Of a stretch of DNA of 42,537 nucleotides, positions 32,521 to 41,334 are shown piece by piece. Under the pieces are notes generated by a model. It had not been told where the DNA came from, made no database searches, and was given only the letters and a program-made list of their open reading frames with translations. The DNA comes from an uncultured Lachnoclostridium sp. (lineage in GTDB: Bacteria > Bacillota > Clostridia > Lachnospirales > Lachnospiraceae): positions 1-42,537 of the forward strand of contig CAOJBY010000029.1 in the NCBI GenBank assembly GCA_948330435.1. Direction: 5' to 3'. Both the position numbers and the translations under genes were made by a program. Position 1 is the stretch's first letter; the number at the start of each line of letters is the position of its first letter.

Positions 32521-33738
32521 ATGTTCATTCAGTTTGAGAAAATACCATGGCTGCCGGCTTTTATAGCGGCGGCCTATTTGTTCAAAAAGGGGAAAAATCT
32601 CAATGAGATTATAGAAAATGTTATAAAAACAGGGATTGGATGGTATTTGATTCTCCTTGGGGCGGATATATCAGAATGGGCACTGCTCCCGTTGGCAGAG
32701 AAGCTTTTTTTTGTCACAGGTGTAAGGGGCGGCGTGCTGAATACGGAGATTTTTGGCTCCTGGCTGCTACGGGAAGCGGCAAATACGGGCTTTTTGGCAT
32801 TTCTGACAGCATTTTTCATGAATCTTCTGCTGGCATATATAAGGAAAAGGGGGTATCTGTTCCTGACGGGCCACCATTTGATGTTTTTAAGCCTGATGGT
32901 TGTTTCCCTGTTTCGCCATGCAGCAGGGCTTCCGAAGCTTCCGGCAGCTTTGGCGGCAGGGGTTGTCACAGGAATCTATGCTTACGTAAGTGTATGGATA
33001 GGCTCCAAAAGTATGGAAAAGCTAAAACCGGGATCGTCAGCGGGACTTGCTAATTCCACATCCGGAGCAGCCTTTCTGGGCGTTCGTATCGGACGCTGCT
33101 TTCGCAGACGGGCAAAAGAATTTTATGGGAAAGATGGAAAAAATACAGGATATATTACCTCCATGGGGATACTTACGATCCTGACACTTCGGATATTGCT
33201 GATGCTGTTTGCGGGAGAAAGCACCAAGGCAGAATGGCGGGCGTGCTTTATAGAAGCCCTTGCATATGGCACGGCACTTACCATGATAATCCAGGGTCTG
33301 CGTATGTTTCTGGGGACCTTTATCCCGATGTTTTGGGATATGGGAAAGTGCCTTTTGCCCCGGTTGATTGTGGGGCTGGATTCAACGGCAGTTATAACAT
33401 ACTCGCCTAAGGCATGGTGGGCGGGTTTCCTGGCAGCCTGCTTTTCCGGGCTGGCGGCTCTTTGTATGCTCATTCTTTTGAAAGCCCCGTTCGTACCTCT
33501 TCCGGGATTTACAAGCCTTTACTTTGCGGGAGGGGTGGCGGGTGTGTTCGGAAATGCAGAGGGCGGAAAAACGGGAGCAGTTGTCTCAGGCACTGTAGTC
33601 GGAGCTGCGGTTATTTTTATGATGAGCCTGTTTATGACAATTCATGGCAGCTATTATGGGTTGGGGGCGGCTTTCGGAGAGACCGGATATGGAATTCTGG
33701 GGCTGCTGCTTACCTTTGTGTTGAAATTATGGAAATAG
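32521..33738 (+). CDS. PTS EIIC component, UlaA-like membrane permease
   Basis: The 405-residue protein is highly hydrophobic, with about ten membrane segments. The region QGLRMFLGTFIPMFWDMG and VGLDSTAVITYSPKAWWAGF resembles the conserved part of UlaA, the ascorbate permease of the PTS (VRMILGE..P and YAPNAVLIGF in UlaA, from memory). It is shorter than UlaA (about 465), and the closest substrate cannot be given. ATG 32521 with GAGGTG upstream is preferred; an ATG at 32506 overlaps the IIB stop. With IIB it should import and phosphorylate the sugar. Confidence 0.82.
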   Translation: MFIQFEKIPWLPAFIAAAYLFKKGKNLNEIIENVIKTGIGWYLILLGADISEWALLPLAEKLFFVTGVRGGVLNTEIFGSWLLREAANTGFLAFLTAFFMNLLLAYIRKRGYLFLTGHHLMFLSLMVVSLFRHAAGLPKLPAALAAGVVTGIYAYVSVWIGSKSMEKLKPGSSAGLANSTSGAAFLGVRIGRCFRRRAKEFYGKDGKNTGYITSMGILTILTLRILLMLFAGESTKAEWRACFIEALAYGTALTMIIQGLRMFLGTFIPMFWDMGKCLLPRLIVGLDSTAVITYSPKAWWAGFLAACFSGLAALCMLILLKAPFVPLPGFTSLYFAGGVAGVFGNAEGGKTGAVVSGTVVGAAVIFMMSLFMTIHGSYYGLGAAFGETGYGILGLLLTFVLKLWK

Positions 33739-33765
33739 AAAATGAGAAATGAGTGGAGGAGAAAA

Positions 33766-34029
33766 ATGGTAATTCGCAAAGTGAAAATCAGAAATCATGT
33801 AGGGCTTCATGCCCATCCGTCTTATTTGCTGGCAGAGGAGGCGGAGAAGTTCAAATCGGATATCCGGATACGGTACGGGGAAAAGCTTGCGGACGCAAAG
33901 AAAAGTATTAGCATTCTGGCGCTGGGTGTAAATTCGGGTGAAAATATTGAGGTTTTGATTTCCGGTGAAGATGAGGAAGAAGCGGCGGAAAGATTGCTGA
34001 AAGTATTTAGGCATATGGGAAATGCTTAG
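33766..34029 (+). CDS. HPr-like phosphocarrier with altered active site
   Basis: An 87-residue HPr-fold protein starting at ATG 33766 behind GGAGGAG. The phosphoacceptor His15 is kept in GLHAHPSYLLAEEA, but the usual HARP motif reads HAHP: Arg17, which helps phosphoryl transfer, is His. At the HPr-kinase site, position 46 is Lys (AKKSISIL) with Ser at 47, so CcpA-type regulation through Ser46 may be lost. The remaining pattern (NSGENIEVLISGEDEEEAAE) is normal. It is probably a dedicated carrier for the IIB/IIC or the regulator encoded beside it rather than the cell's main HPr. Confidence 0.85.
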   Translation: MVIRKVKIRNHVGLHAHPSYLLAEEAEKFKSDIRIRYGEKLADAKKSISILALGVNSGENIEVLISGEDEEEAAERLLKVFRHMGNA

Positions 34030-34086
34030 ACGGATTGTGGGAAAAGTGTAAAAAGCCCCAAAAAACAGGGACGTATTTGTTACTTT

Positions 34087-34115
34087 TTCGGCAAATAAAG
34101 ATATGCTACTATAAT
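34087..34115 (+). promoter_or_regulatory. candidate promoter of the ABC importer-glycyl radical enzyme operon
   Basis: -10 TATAAT (34110-34115) with TTCGGC (34087-34092) 17 bp upstream. The poor -35 suggests an activator, possibly the BglG-type regulator. Confidence 0.45.
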
Positions 34116-34172
34116 TTTGTCAACAAAAATGATAAAAGTCAAAGGAATGAAAACGGGAAAAGGAGAATGTCA

Positions 34173-35696
34173 ATGGACAAGGAAACATGTGCACTTGAAA
34201 TGAAACATATCATAAAACGCTTTTCTTCCTTTCCTGCGGTAAATGATATTAGTATTCAGGTGCATAAAGGTGAGGTGCATGCAATCTGCGGTGAAAATGG
34301 TGCCGGAAAGTCTACGCTGATGAGAGTACTGGCAGGGGAATATCCGGATTACGAGGGACAGATTTTCATTGACGGGAAAGAGGTAAAAATTGACAGCCCC
34401 ACAAAGGCAAGAAAGTGTGGGATTGCAATTATTCATCAGGAACTGGGACTGGCAAGGCCGATAACGGTGGCAGAGAATATTATGTCGGGAGCCTTGCCAA
34501 AGAAGAGATGGATTTTTCTGGATAAGAAAAAGCTTTGGGAGACTTCCGCAAAATATTTGGAGATGGTGGGACTTAAGGATCTGAATCCCGATATGCCGGT
34601 ATCGGCACTGAGCCAGCATGAAGCACAATTGGTGGAGATTGCAAAGGCATTGTCCAATCATCCCGGTATTTTGATTATGGACGAGCCCACCTCCTCGCTG
34701 TCCAGGGAAGAAAGCCGGCAGCTTTTTGAGATTATACATGAACTGACAAGCCAGGGGCTGGCGGTTCTCTATATATCTCATTTCATGAGTGAAGTGTTTG
34801 AGATTTCAGATGTAATTACGACCATGCGGGACGGAAAGCATATAGAGACCATAGATAAGACGAAAACTACCACAAAAGAGGTTATACACAATATGGTAGG
34901 CAAGGATATTCAGGACTTTTACACAAAGCAAAAGACGGACGTGGGAGCAGTTGTTCTGGAAGCAAAGAAGCTGGCCCGCTATGGATTTTTCAAAGATATC
35001 AGCTTCCAGGTTCACGAGGGAGAGATTCTTGGAATCTGCGGCCTGTCAGGAGCCGGGAGAAGCGAACTGGCAAGAGCTTTGGTTGGAATTGACCAGTGGG
35101 ACACAGGAGAGCTGTATTATGAGGGGCAGGCTTTAAAGAATCGGAGCTATACCCAGGCGATACGGAAGAATATAGCTTACCTATCCGAAGATCGAAAGCT
35201 GGAGGGGCTGCTGCTGAATCTTTCCATTGGGGAAAACATTACAAGTGCAAAGACAATCAGTCAGAGCAGGAGCTTCTGGTGCAGGGAGGGGGAGGAAAAA
35301 GAGCAGGTGGATGCTCTGATGGAGAAGCTTCAGGTGAATCCCAGGAATGTAAATAAGATTGTGGGGCAGCTATCCGGAGGAAACCAGCAGAAAGTGCTGC
35401 TGGCAAAATGGCTCCTGACCAATCCAAAGCTGCTGATTCTGGATGAGCCTACCAGGGGCGTGGATGTGGGAGCCAAAAGTATGATTCATGAAGCAGTCAA
35501 AAGGCATGTGAGCCGGGGAAATGCGGCTATACTTATTTCCTCTGATTTGATGGAGGTTGGAGGTCTCTCGGACAGAATATTAATTCTTTATCAGGGAAGA
35601 CAGAAAGGAATCATTGATAAGGAACAGGACAACTGTTCTGAAGTTTCTCTGTTGATGTTGGCAAATGGGGATGGAAAAGCTTATGAAGAAGCGTAA
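34173..35696 (+). CDS. ribose/galactose-type ABC importer ATPase (two nucleotide-binding domains)
   Basis: The 507-residue protein has two ABC domains, as RbsA and MglA do. The first has Walker A GENGAGKST (40-48), a variant signature ALSQHEAQLVEIAKAL and Walker B ILIMDEPTSSLS. The second has the family's degenerate Walker A GLSGAGRSELARAL, signature QLSGGNQQKVLLAKWL and LLILDEPTRGVDVG. ATG 34173 is used with AGGAG at 34161-34165; a longer N-terminus is open but has no ribosome binding site. It energises uptake through the two permeases encoded next. The sugar is not identified. Confidence 0.93.
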   Translation: MDKETCALEMKHIIKRFSSFPAVNDISIQVHKGEVHAICGENGAGKSTLMRVLAGEYPDYEGQIFIDGKEVKIDSPTKARKCGIAIIHQELGLARPITVAENIMSGALPKKRWIFLDKKKLWETSAKYLEMVGLKDLNPDMPVSALSQHEAQLVEIAKALSNHPGILIMDEPTSSLSREESRQLFEIIHELTSQGLAVLYISHFMSEVFEISDVITTMRDGKHIETIDKTKTTTKEVIHNMVGKDIQDFYTKQKTDVGAVVLEAKKLARYGFFKDISFQVHEGEILGICGLSGAGRSELARALVGIDQWDTGELYYEGQALKNRSYTQAIRKNIAYLSEDRKLEGLLLNLSIGENITSAKTISQSRSFWCREGEEKEQVDALMEKLQVNPRNVNKIVGQLSGGNQQKVLLAKWLLTNPKLLILDEPTRGVDVGAKSMIHEAVKRHVSRGNAAILISSDLMEVGGLSDRILILYQGRQKGIIDKEQDNCSEVSLLMLANGDGKAYEEA

Positions 35697-36627
35697 TGGG
35701 TTCACTTATATAATTGTTTTTCTTCTATTAATAATCGGATGCTTTGTGTCAGACAAGTTTTTGAGCACAGCAAATCTTTTGAACATTTTGGATGCGATCT
35801 CTTATCTGGGAATTCTGGCAAGCGGGATGGCCCTGGTAACCTACTGCGGTCAGAGTGTGGATTTATCCGTACCGTCTACGATTGCGGTGGCAAGCTTCGT
35901 TTCAATACTGACATTGAAGTATGGGATGTTTCCCATGATCTTATGTACACTGGCAAGCGGAGTACTGATTGGATTGCTTAACGGATTGGTGGTAGGAATT
36001 TTTCGGATTAACACCGTTGTTTGGACACTGGCGGTAAGCTTCGTGTTTGCGGGACTCATAAGGGTAATTTTCGGAAGTGCGAATATTTATCCCACTGAGG
36101 GGAATGTACAGGCATTTGAGCGAATCTCCAGATATCGCATATTTGGACAGATTCCAATGGGGGCTGTGGTGATGCTTCTTCTCATAACGCTTTTGCATAT
36201 CCTGGTGTCACACAGCCGGATTGGAAGACAGCTTAAGATGGTTGGATGTGCGGAAACCGTAGCACAGTACAGCGGAATCCATGTGCCGGGGATCATTACA
36301 ATGGCATTTGTGGGAAGCGGCCTTGCGGCGGCGGTTACAGGATTATTTATTGCTTCCTTATCCAAATCAGCCTGCTATAACTATGGAACGGGATATGAAT
36401 TTCGTGCGATTACCGCAGTCGTATTAAGTGGAATGGTCTTAGACGGGGGTAGAGGAAGTATTGCGGGCGTGTTTGGAGGTGTTCTGGCAATCGGCCTTTT
36501 GAACAATATTATGACATTGATTGGATTGAACAGCTTTTTGCAGGATGTAGTTACCGGTATTGTATTTATTGTGATTGTATGGCTGACGAATTATACAACG
36601 AAAAAATCGGAGGCACTCAATGGTTGA
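35665..36627 (+). CDS. ribose-type ABC importer permease (first)
   Basis: A 320-residue RbsC-family membrane protein with about eight to ten segments. Typical features are SYLGILASGMALVTYCGQSVDLSVPS, where the family has a GxDLSV motif, and GYEFRAITAVVLSGMVLDGGRGSIAGVFGG near the C-terminus. The start is uncertain: ATG 35665, 35671 and 35683 are in frame, and the last gives a usual MKKRNGFTYIIVFLL beginning. It overlaps the ATPase gene and, by 8 nt, the second permease. Confidence 0.92.
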   Translation: MGMEKLMKKRNGFTYIIVFLLLIIGCFVSDKFLSTANLLNILDAISYLGILASGMALVTYCGQSVDLSVPSTIAVASFVSILTLKYGMFPMILCTLASGVLIGLLNGLVVGIFRINTVVWTLAVSFVFAGLIRVIFGSANIYPTEGNVQAFERISRYRIFGQIPMGAVVMLLLITLLHILVSHSRIGRQLKMVGCAETVAQYSGIHVPGIITMAFVGSGLAAAVTGLFIASLSKSACYNYGTGYEFRAITAVVLSGMVLDGGRGSIAGVFGGVLAIGLLNNIMTLIGLNSFLQDVVTGIVFIVIVWLTNYTTKKSEALNG

Positions 36628-37615
36628 AAATAAGAAAAAGCTATGGGCATCTATCAACGCCCGGAGGATTTATCTGATATTTTTGCTCGTATTTACAGTT
36701 ATGAGTATATTTGCACCCAGATTTTTCAATGCCTATAACATCAGTGCACTGCTCGGGACGGCCATGCTGAACGGAATTGCAGTGATTGGCTTTACCATTG
36801 TCCTCATATGCGGACACTTGGATTTGTCTACGGTGACCATTATCAATATGTCGGGCAACCTTGCTATCTATATGGCGGATAAGACGGGAAGCTTTGCCAT
36901 AGCAATTTTCGTGGCGGTTGCCGCAGGAATTTTGGTTGGAATGATAAACGGGCTGCTGGTGACAAAGGCGAAGATCAATTCCTTTATTGCCACCCTTGGA
37001 ATGTCAACTCTGCTTCAGGGCCTGGTAAGCTATTCTAATAATGCGGCCACAAGATCTATTACCAATTTTGCCATGACAGATTTTTTGGATAAAAAGCTTC
37101 TGCCCATTCTTCCTAACAGGGCGTTGATAGCAATCCTGATCGTACTGCTGATGGAAGTATTTATGAATTGGACAACGATTGGAAAGAATTTTTATCTGGT
37201 GGGCGGCAACGTGGAATCTGCCTGGTATGCTGGAATTCATACGGATGGGTACCTGACAGGGGCTTTTGCATTAAACGGAGCTTTTGCGGCCCTTGGCGGT
37301 GCACTGTATGCCTGCTATCTTGCATCGGCCATGGCGGACATCGGAGCCATGGGGATTAGCCCCTTGAATATGCTGATTGCGGCTTCTGTTCTGGGAGGAG
37401 CAAGCCTTACCGGCGGAAAAGGGGGCATACTGAGCAGCTTCTTTGGGGTACTTACATTAACTGCTTTGTATAATGGGCTAACCTGTTTTAAGCTTGGATA
37501 CGAAATGCAGATTTTTGTAAATGGTTTGGTATTGATTCTGGTGGTTTTGATGGAAGCGATCAGCACTTATCGGAAAAAGAAGCTGATAGGTTTCAAAAGT
37601 GATTTACAGAGATAA
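36620..37615 (+). CDS. ribose-type ABC importer permease (second)
   Basis: A 331-residue RbsC-family permease with about ten hydrophobic segments. It has IAVIGFTIVLICGHLDLSTV in place of the GxDLSV motif, IAVAAG-type glycine-rich helices and NMLIAASVLGGASLTGGKGG. It starts at ATG 36620 behind GGAGG and overlaps the first permease by 8 nt. Two distinct permeases imply a heterodimer. Confidence 0.92.
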   Translation: MVENKKKLWASINARRIYLIFLLVFTVMSIFAPRFFNAYNISALLGTAMLNGIAVIGFTIVLICGHLDLSTVTIINMSGNLAIYMADKTGSFAIAIFVAVAAGILVGMINGLLVTKAKINSFIATLGMSTLLQGLVSYSNNAATRSITNFAMTDFLDKKLLPILPNRALIAILIVLLMEVFMNWTTIGKNFYLVGGNVESAWYAGIHTDGYLTGAFALNGAFAALGGALYACYLASAMADIGAMGISPLNMLIAASVLGGASLTGGKGGILSSFFGVLTLTALYNGLTCFKLGYEMQIFVNGLVLILVVLMEAISTYRKKKLIGFKSDLQR

Positions 37616-37666
37616 TAATCTGGCAACAGATCTATTATATAAAAAATTAAGGGAGGTTTTATCAAC

Positions 37667-38908
37667 ATGAAGAAAAGACTTGTAAGCCTGCTTACGGCAG
37701 CCATACTTGTATGCGGACTGCTTTCAGGATGCGGTTCAAAGGAAGCACCGACGAACGAACAGGGAGCAGCGGAGGAAAACACGGAAACAGAGGATGCAAA
37801 GCCAGCAGAAGAACCGGCGGGAGATAATCTGGAGGAAAGTAAAGCTATTGACTGGCAGTCTGCCCAGGACAATGCGGGGAACCCACTGTTTATCGACACC
37901 TTTGTACCGGAGGTTCCCGAAAAGCCGGAGGATCCGGACGCACTGGAAGAGACGGATGAGCTGCACTGGTTTGAATTTGAATATCCCTATGGGGAGATTC
38001 AGAAGATGGAGCAGCCGGCATCTCCTGCAGACGGATGCATTGGGAAGAAGATTGTACTTCTTAAAAACGGAGATCATCCTTATCATACGGCTTATATCAA
38101 TGCCGCCAAGCAGGCGGCAGAACTTTTTGGGATGGAGGTTGATGTTATGTCCGCCAACTGGGATGTAAATATTCAGACCCAGCAGGTGGATCAGGCGATT
38201 AACGAGCAGCCGGATCTGATTATTTATAACCCGGTGGATCAGGAGACCTCCGTGACACATCTGCGGAAAATGTATGATGCAGGAATTCCGGTGATTGGCT
38301 CTAACGTTATGCCGAGCAATGAGGGATTCCAGTACCTCTTAAGCTTCTGTGGACCGGCTGACTGGGATCAGAGTAAGCTGTTGGCACAGTATATGGCCGA
38401 AGAAGCGGATTATAAGGGGGGCTACTGCGTGGTTACCCATAACCCGGGCGGATCCGCTTATTATGCACGTGCCTATGGCGTGATTACGGAGCTGGCCAAG
38501 ATTGCTCCGGATATGAAGTGTCTGGATATTCAGTCACCGGGTACGGATTCCGCTGAAAATGTAAAGCAGGTGGTATCTGACTGGATTACAAGGTACGGAG
38601 ATGAGCTGACGGTTATCTTTACTTCCGAGACAACGGCACAGGCTACCGGTTCCATTGAAGCCTGCGAGAATGCGGGCCGAAGCGATATTCTAATTGGCGG
38701 GATTGACAACAGTGAGACGGCCCTCAATTATATTAAGGACGGAAAGCTGAAGTGTTCGACCAATCAGCCGCCCATGCAGGATGGGGCACTCCCCGTTCTC
38801 CTTGCGGCAAAATGGTTTAATGGTGAAGAACTGGATGATTATGTATTTATGGAGCCGGCTGTGATCCATAAGGATAACGTAGAAAGTTTCCTGCCCGCCC
38901 AGTGGTAG
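37667..38908 (+). CDS. sugar-binding lipoprotein of the ribose-type ABC importer
   Basis: The 413-residue lipoprotein starts MKKRLVSLLTAAILVCGLLSGC (lipobox LSGC) after an AGGGAGG site. The binding domain begins near residue 125 (GKKIVLLKNGDHPYHTAYIN) and is of the type I periplasmic sugar-binding kind: INEQPDLIIYNPVDQETSVT, AGIPVIGSNVMPS, YARAYGVITELAK and ILIGGIDNSETALNYIKDG. Between the lipid anchor and this domain lie about 100 extra residues with a negatively charged linker and a segment DELHWFEFEYPYGEIQK, longer than in typical RbsB. It delivers the sugar to the two permeases. A GTTGC-GTA-GCAAC mini hairpin at 38929-38941 separates it from the enzyme genes. Confidence 0.92.
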   Translation: MKKRLVSLLTAAILVCGLLSGCGSKEAPTNEQGAAEENTETEDAKPAEEPAGDNLEESKAIDWQSAQDNAGNPLFIDTFVPEVPEKPEDPDALEETDELHWFEFEYPYGEIQKMEQPASPADGCIGKKIVLLKNGDHPYHTAYINAAKQAAELFGMEVDVMSANWDVNIQTQQVDQAINEQPDLIIYNPVDQETSVTHLRKMYDAGIPVIGSNVMPSNEGFQYLLSFCGPADWDQSKLLAQYMAEEADYKGGYCVVTHNPGGSAYYARAYGVITELAKIAPDMKCLDIQSPGTDSAENVKQVVSDWITRYGDELTVIFTSETTAQATGSIEACENAGRSDILIGGIDNSETALNYIKDGKLKCSTNQPPMQDGALPVLLAAKWFNGEELDDYVFMEPAVIHKDNVESFLPAQW

Positions 38909-38968
38909 AGATATTGCGACTTTACCCTTTAGTACTGTTGCGTAGCAACTTAAAATAGGAGGCTAGAG

Positions 38969-41332
38969 ATGAAGGATAGAATTACAGAACTGCGGGATGC
39001 CTTTTTTGGAGCGGAACGTGCCGCTGATATGGAACGGGCACTGCTGGTGACAGAGAGCTACAAACAGAATGAGAGCAAGTCTGAGCCAATGAAAAAAGCT
39101 CTTGCACTTAAATCTGTCATGGAACATATGACCATAGCCATTCATAAAAATGAACTGATTGTAGGCTGTCATGCTCAGAGAGTTCGCAGCACACCTTTGT
39201 TTCCGGAATATGCGGCCGGATGGATCTCCAGACAGATGGACGATTTTTCTACCAGGCCGGGTGATCGCTTTGCCATTACAAAGGAACAGAAAGCAGAGCT
39301 TCGCAATTGCCTGAAATACTGGGAAGGGCGGGCTTTGGATGAACGGATTGAGGCTTGTATTCCAAAGGAGTTGACACATATCCTGGATTTTGGCGTTGTG
39401 TACAATGCAAGCTATGCTTCCAAATCCCCGGGACATCTGGTGCCTGATTATGAATATCTGCTGAATACGGGATTTGAGAGGATGATTGCCATCTGTGAAG
39501 ACAAGCTGGCGGCATTGGATATGGAGAAAGACGATTATGTGGAAAAGCGGGAATTCTACCTTTCCTGTACAGAGTCAATGAAAGCAGTGATTTTGTATGC
39601 ACATCGTTTTTCAAAGCTGGCAAAGGAGATGGCAGAAGAGGAAACGGATACGGTAAGAAAACAGGAGCTTCTTAATATAGCGGAAAACTGTGCAAGGGTT
39701 CCGGAAAAACCGGCACAAACTTACTGGGAAGCACTGCAGTTTTTATATTTTGTACAGCTGTCCATTCAGTTGGAGGGAAATGGGCTGGCTATCAGCATCG
39801 GCAGAATGGACAAATTTTTATATCCGTTCTATCAGCGTGACGTGGAAAAGAACGGCCTGTCACATGAGAGTGCCCTGGAGCTGATGGAATGCCTGTATTT
39901 GAAGCTAAGCGAGATCGATAAAATATCTTCCAATGAATCAACGGCCGTAAATACGGGGCCGGCCCATGGACAGACCATAACGATAGGCGGAGTATTGGCG
40001 GATGGAAGTGATATTACAAATGACGTATCCATTCTGGTTCTGGAAGCAGATCGGAGAATTGCGTTGGCACAGCCGGATATCGCAGTGCGTATTCATAAGA
40101 ATACTTCCCAGCGTCTCATTGACGAAGTGACAAAAAATGTGAAAATGGGACTTAACAAGGTTAAGATCTATAATGATGAGCTTATTACCGAAGCGGTCAG
40201 AAGGATAGGGGTTCGGGACGAGGATGCGTATAATTTCAGCTTTTTGGGATGCAGTGAACCGGTGATAGACGGTAAAACAAACAGTTGGGGAAACAGCGGA
40301 CACATCAATCTTTCAAAGTGCCTGGAGCTGGCATTAAATGACGGGCAGTGCATGCTGACCGGGAAACAGATGGGACCCCATACGGGGGATGCATCGAAAT
40401 TTACTTCCATTGAAGAAGTGAAACAGGCATATCGTGAACAGGTGAATTATTTTACGGATATTCTTGTGAAATATGACAGAGTGATTGATATGTGCCACAA
40501 AATGTATTTGCACCTGCCTTTCTGTTCCTGTGTGATTGCAGGGTGCATTGAAAAGGGAGAGGACTTTGAAGCGGGCGGTGCAGAGTACAATTTTGCATCC
40601 CCTCTTGGAGTGGGCCCCATTACGGTGGGAGATTCTCTGATGGCTTTAAAGAAGTTTGTATTTGATGAAAAAACCTTAAGTATGGAAGAACTTCTGGAAG
40701 CACTGCGGACGGATTTTCAGGGAAAAGAAGCATTGCGAATGATGTTAAAGAACAGGGGGCCGAAATATGGAAATGACTTGAATGAGCCGGATGAAATGAG
40801 TAATTTTGCGATTTCCGTATTCTGTGATGCCCTGGAGGGCCATGCAACTGCCAGAGGGGGAGTATTTACGGCGGGAATCTATTATATGACGGCAAATGTT
40901 CCCAACGGAAAACGCACGGCGGCAACACCAAATGGAAGACATGCAAGGGAGCCACTGAATGACGGAGGGGTCTCTCCCACTCACGGGGATGATAAGACGG
41001 GTGCAACCGCAATCTTTAAATCGGCAGGAAAGCTCTGCAATGTGAGGGCAGGACATGGATCGGTGCTAAACCAGCTTCTGCATCCGTCCATTTTTAAGGG
41101 GGATGGATGTGATCGGATATTTGGAGAGTATATACGCAGTATCTGTGACTGCGGAGTTTGGGAAACTCAATTTAATGTGGTTACAAAAGAGAATCTCATA
41201 GAAGCTCGGGAAAATCCGGAAAAATACCGGGGGCTGGTAGTGCGGGTGGCAGGCTACAGTGCTTTTTTTACGGCTCTTGGAAGAGAGGTTCAGGATGATA
41301 TTATTGATCGAACAAGCCTGATGGAATTTTGA
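38969..41332 (+). CDS. glycyl radical enzyme of unassigned specificity (PflD/dehydratase-like)
   Basis: This 787-residue enzyme belongs to the pyruvate formate-lyase-like family. The radical glycine is Gly762 in VRVAGYSAFFTALGREVQDD; the thiyl cysteine is Cys428 in FLGCSEPVIDG with Glu430 two residues on, the C-x-E pattern of eliminating and C-O-cleaving members rather than the Cys-Cys of pyruvate formate-lyase. His156 lies in SPGHLVPDY. Residues that mark glycerol and propanediol dehydratases (His-Ser in the NGHSIS motif; His-Asp after GW) read NGLAIS and WGNSGH here. It is followed by its activase after 2 nt and preceded by a sugar importer. The substrate is likely a sugar, polyol or anhydro-sugar, perhaps phosphorylated; unproven. 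Confidence 0.92.
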   Translation: MKDRITELRDAFFGAERAADMERALLVTESYKQNESKSEPMKKALALKSVMEHMTIAIHKNELIVGCHAQRVRSTPLFPEYAAGWISRQMDDFSTRPGDRFAITKEQKAELRNCLKYWEGRALDERIEACIPKELTHILDFGVVYNASYASKSPGHLVPDYEYLLNTGFERMIAICEDKLAALDMEKDDYVEKREFYLSCTESMKAVILYAHRFSKLAKEMAEEETDTVRKQELLNIAENCARVPEKPAQTYWEALQFLYFVQLSIQLEGNGLAISIGRMDKFLYPFYQRDVEKNGLSHESALELMECLYLKLSEIDKISSNESTAVNTGPAHGQTITIGGVLADGSDITNDVSILVLEADRRIALAQPDIAVRIHKNTSQRLIDEVTKNVKMGLNKVKIYNDELITEAVRRIGVRDEDAYNFSFLGCSEPVIDGKTNSWGNSGHINLSKCLELALNDGQCMLTGKQMGPHTGDASKFTSIEEVKQAYREQVNYFTDILVKYDRVIDMCHKMYLHLPFCSCVIAGCIEKGEDFEAGGAEYNFASPLGVGPITVGDSLMALKKFVFDEKTLSMEELLEALRTDFQGKEALRMMLKNRGPKYGNDLNEPDEMSNFAISVFCDALEGHATARGGVFTAGIYYMTANVPNGKRTAATPNGRHAREPLNDGGVSPTHGDDKTGATAIFKSAGKLCNVRAGHGSVLNQLLHPSIFKGDGCDRIFGEYIRSICDCGVWETQFNVVTKENLIEARENPEKYRGLVVRVAGYSAFFTALGREVQDDIIDRTSLMEF

Positions 41333-41334
41333 TT

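Noticed and set aside
38969..41332. Sulfolyase (isethionate or dihydroxypropanesulfonate type) coupled to the sulfatase operon
   Set aside because: The sulfatase regulon ends 11 kb earlier behind separate promoters and terminators, and no sulfonate-specific transporter, dehydrogenase or sulfite reductase accompanies the enzyme.
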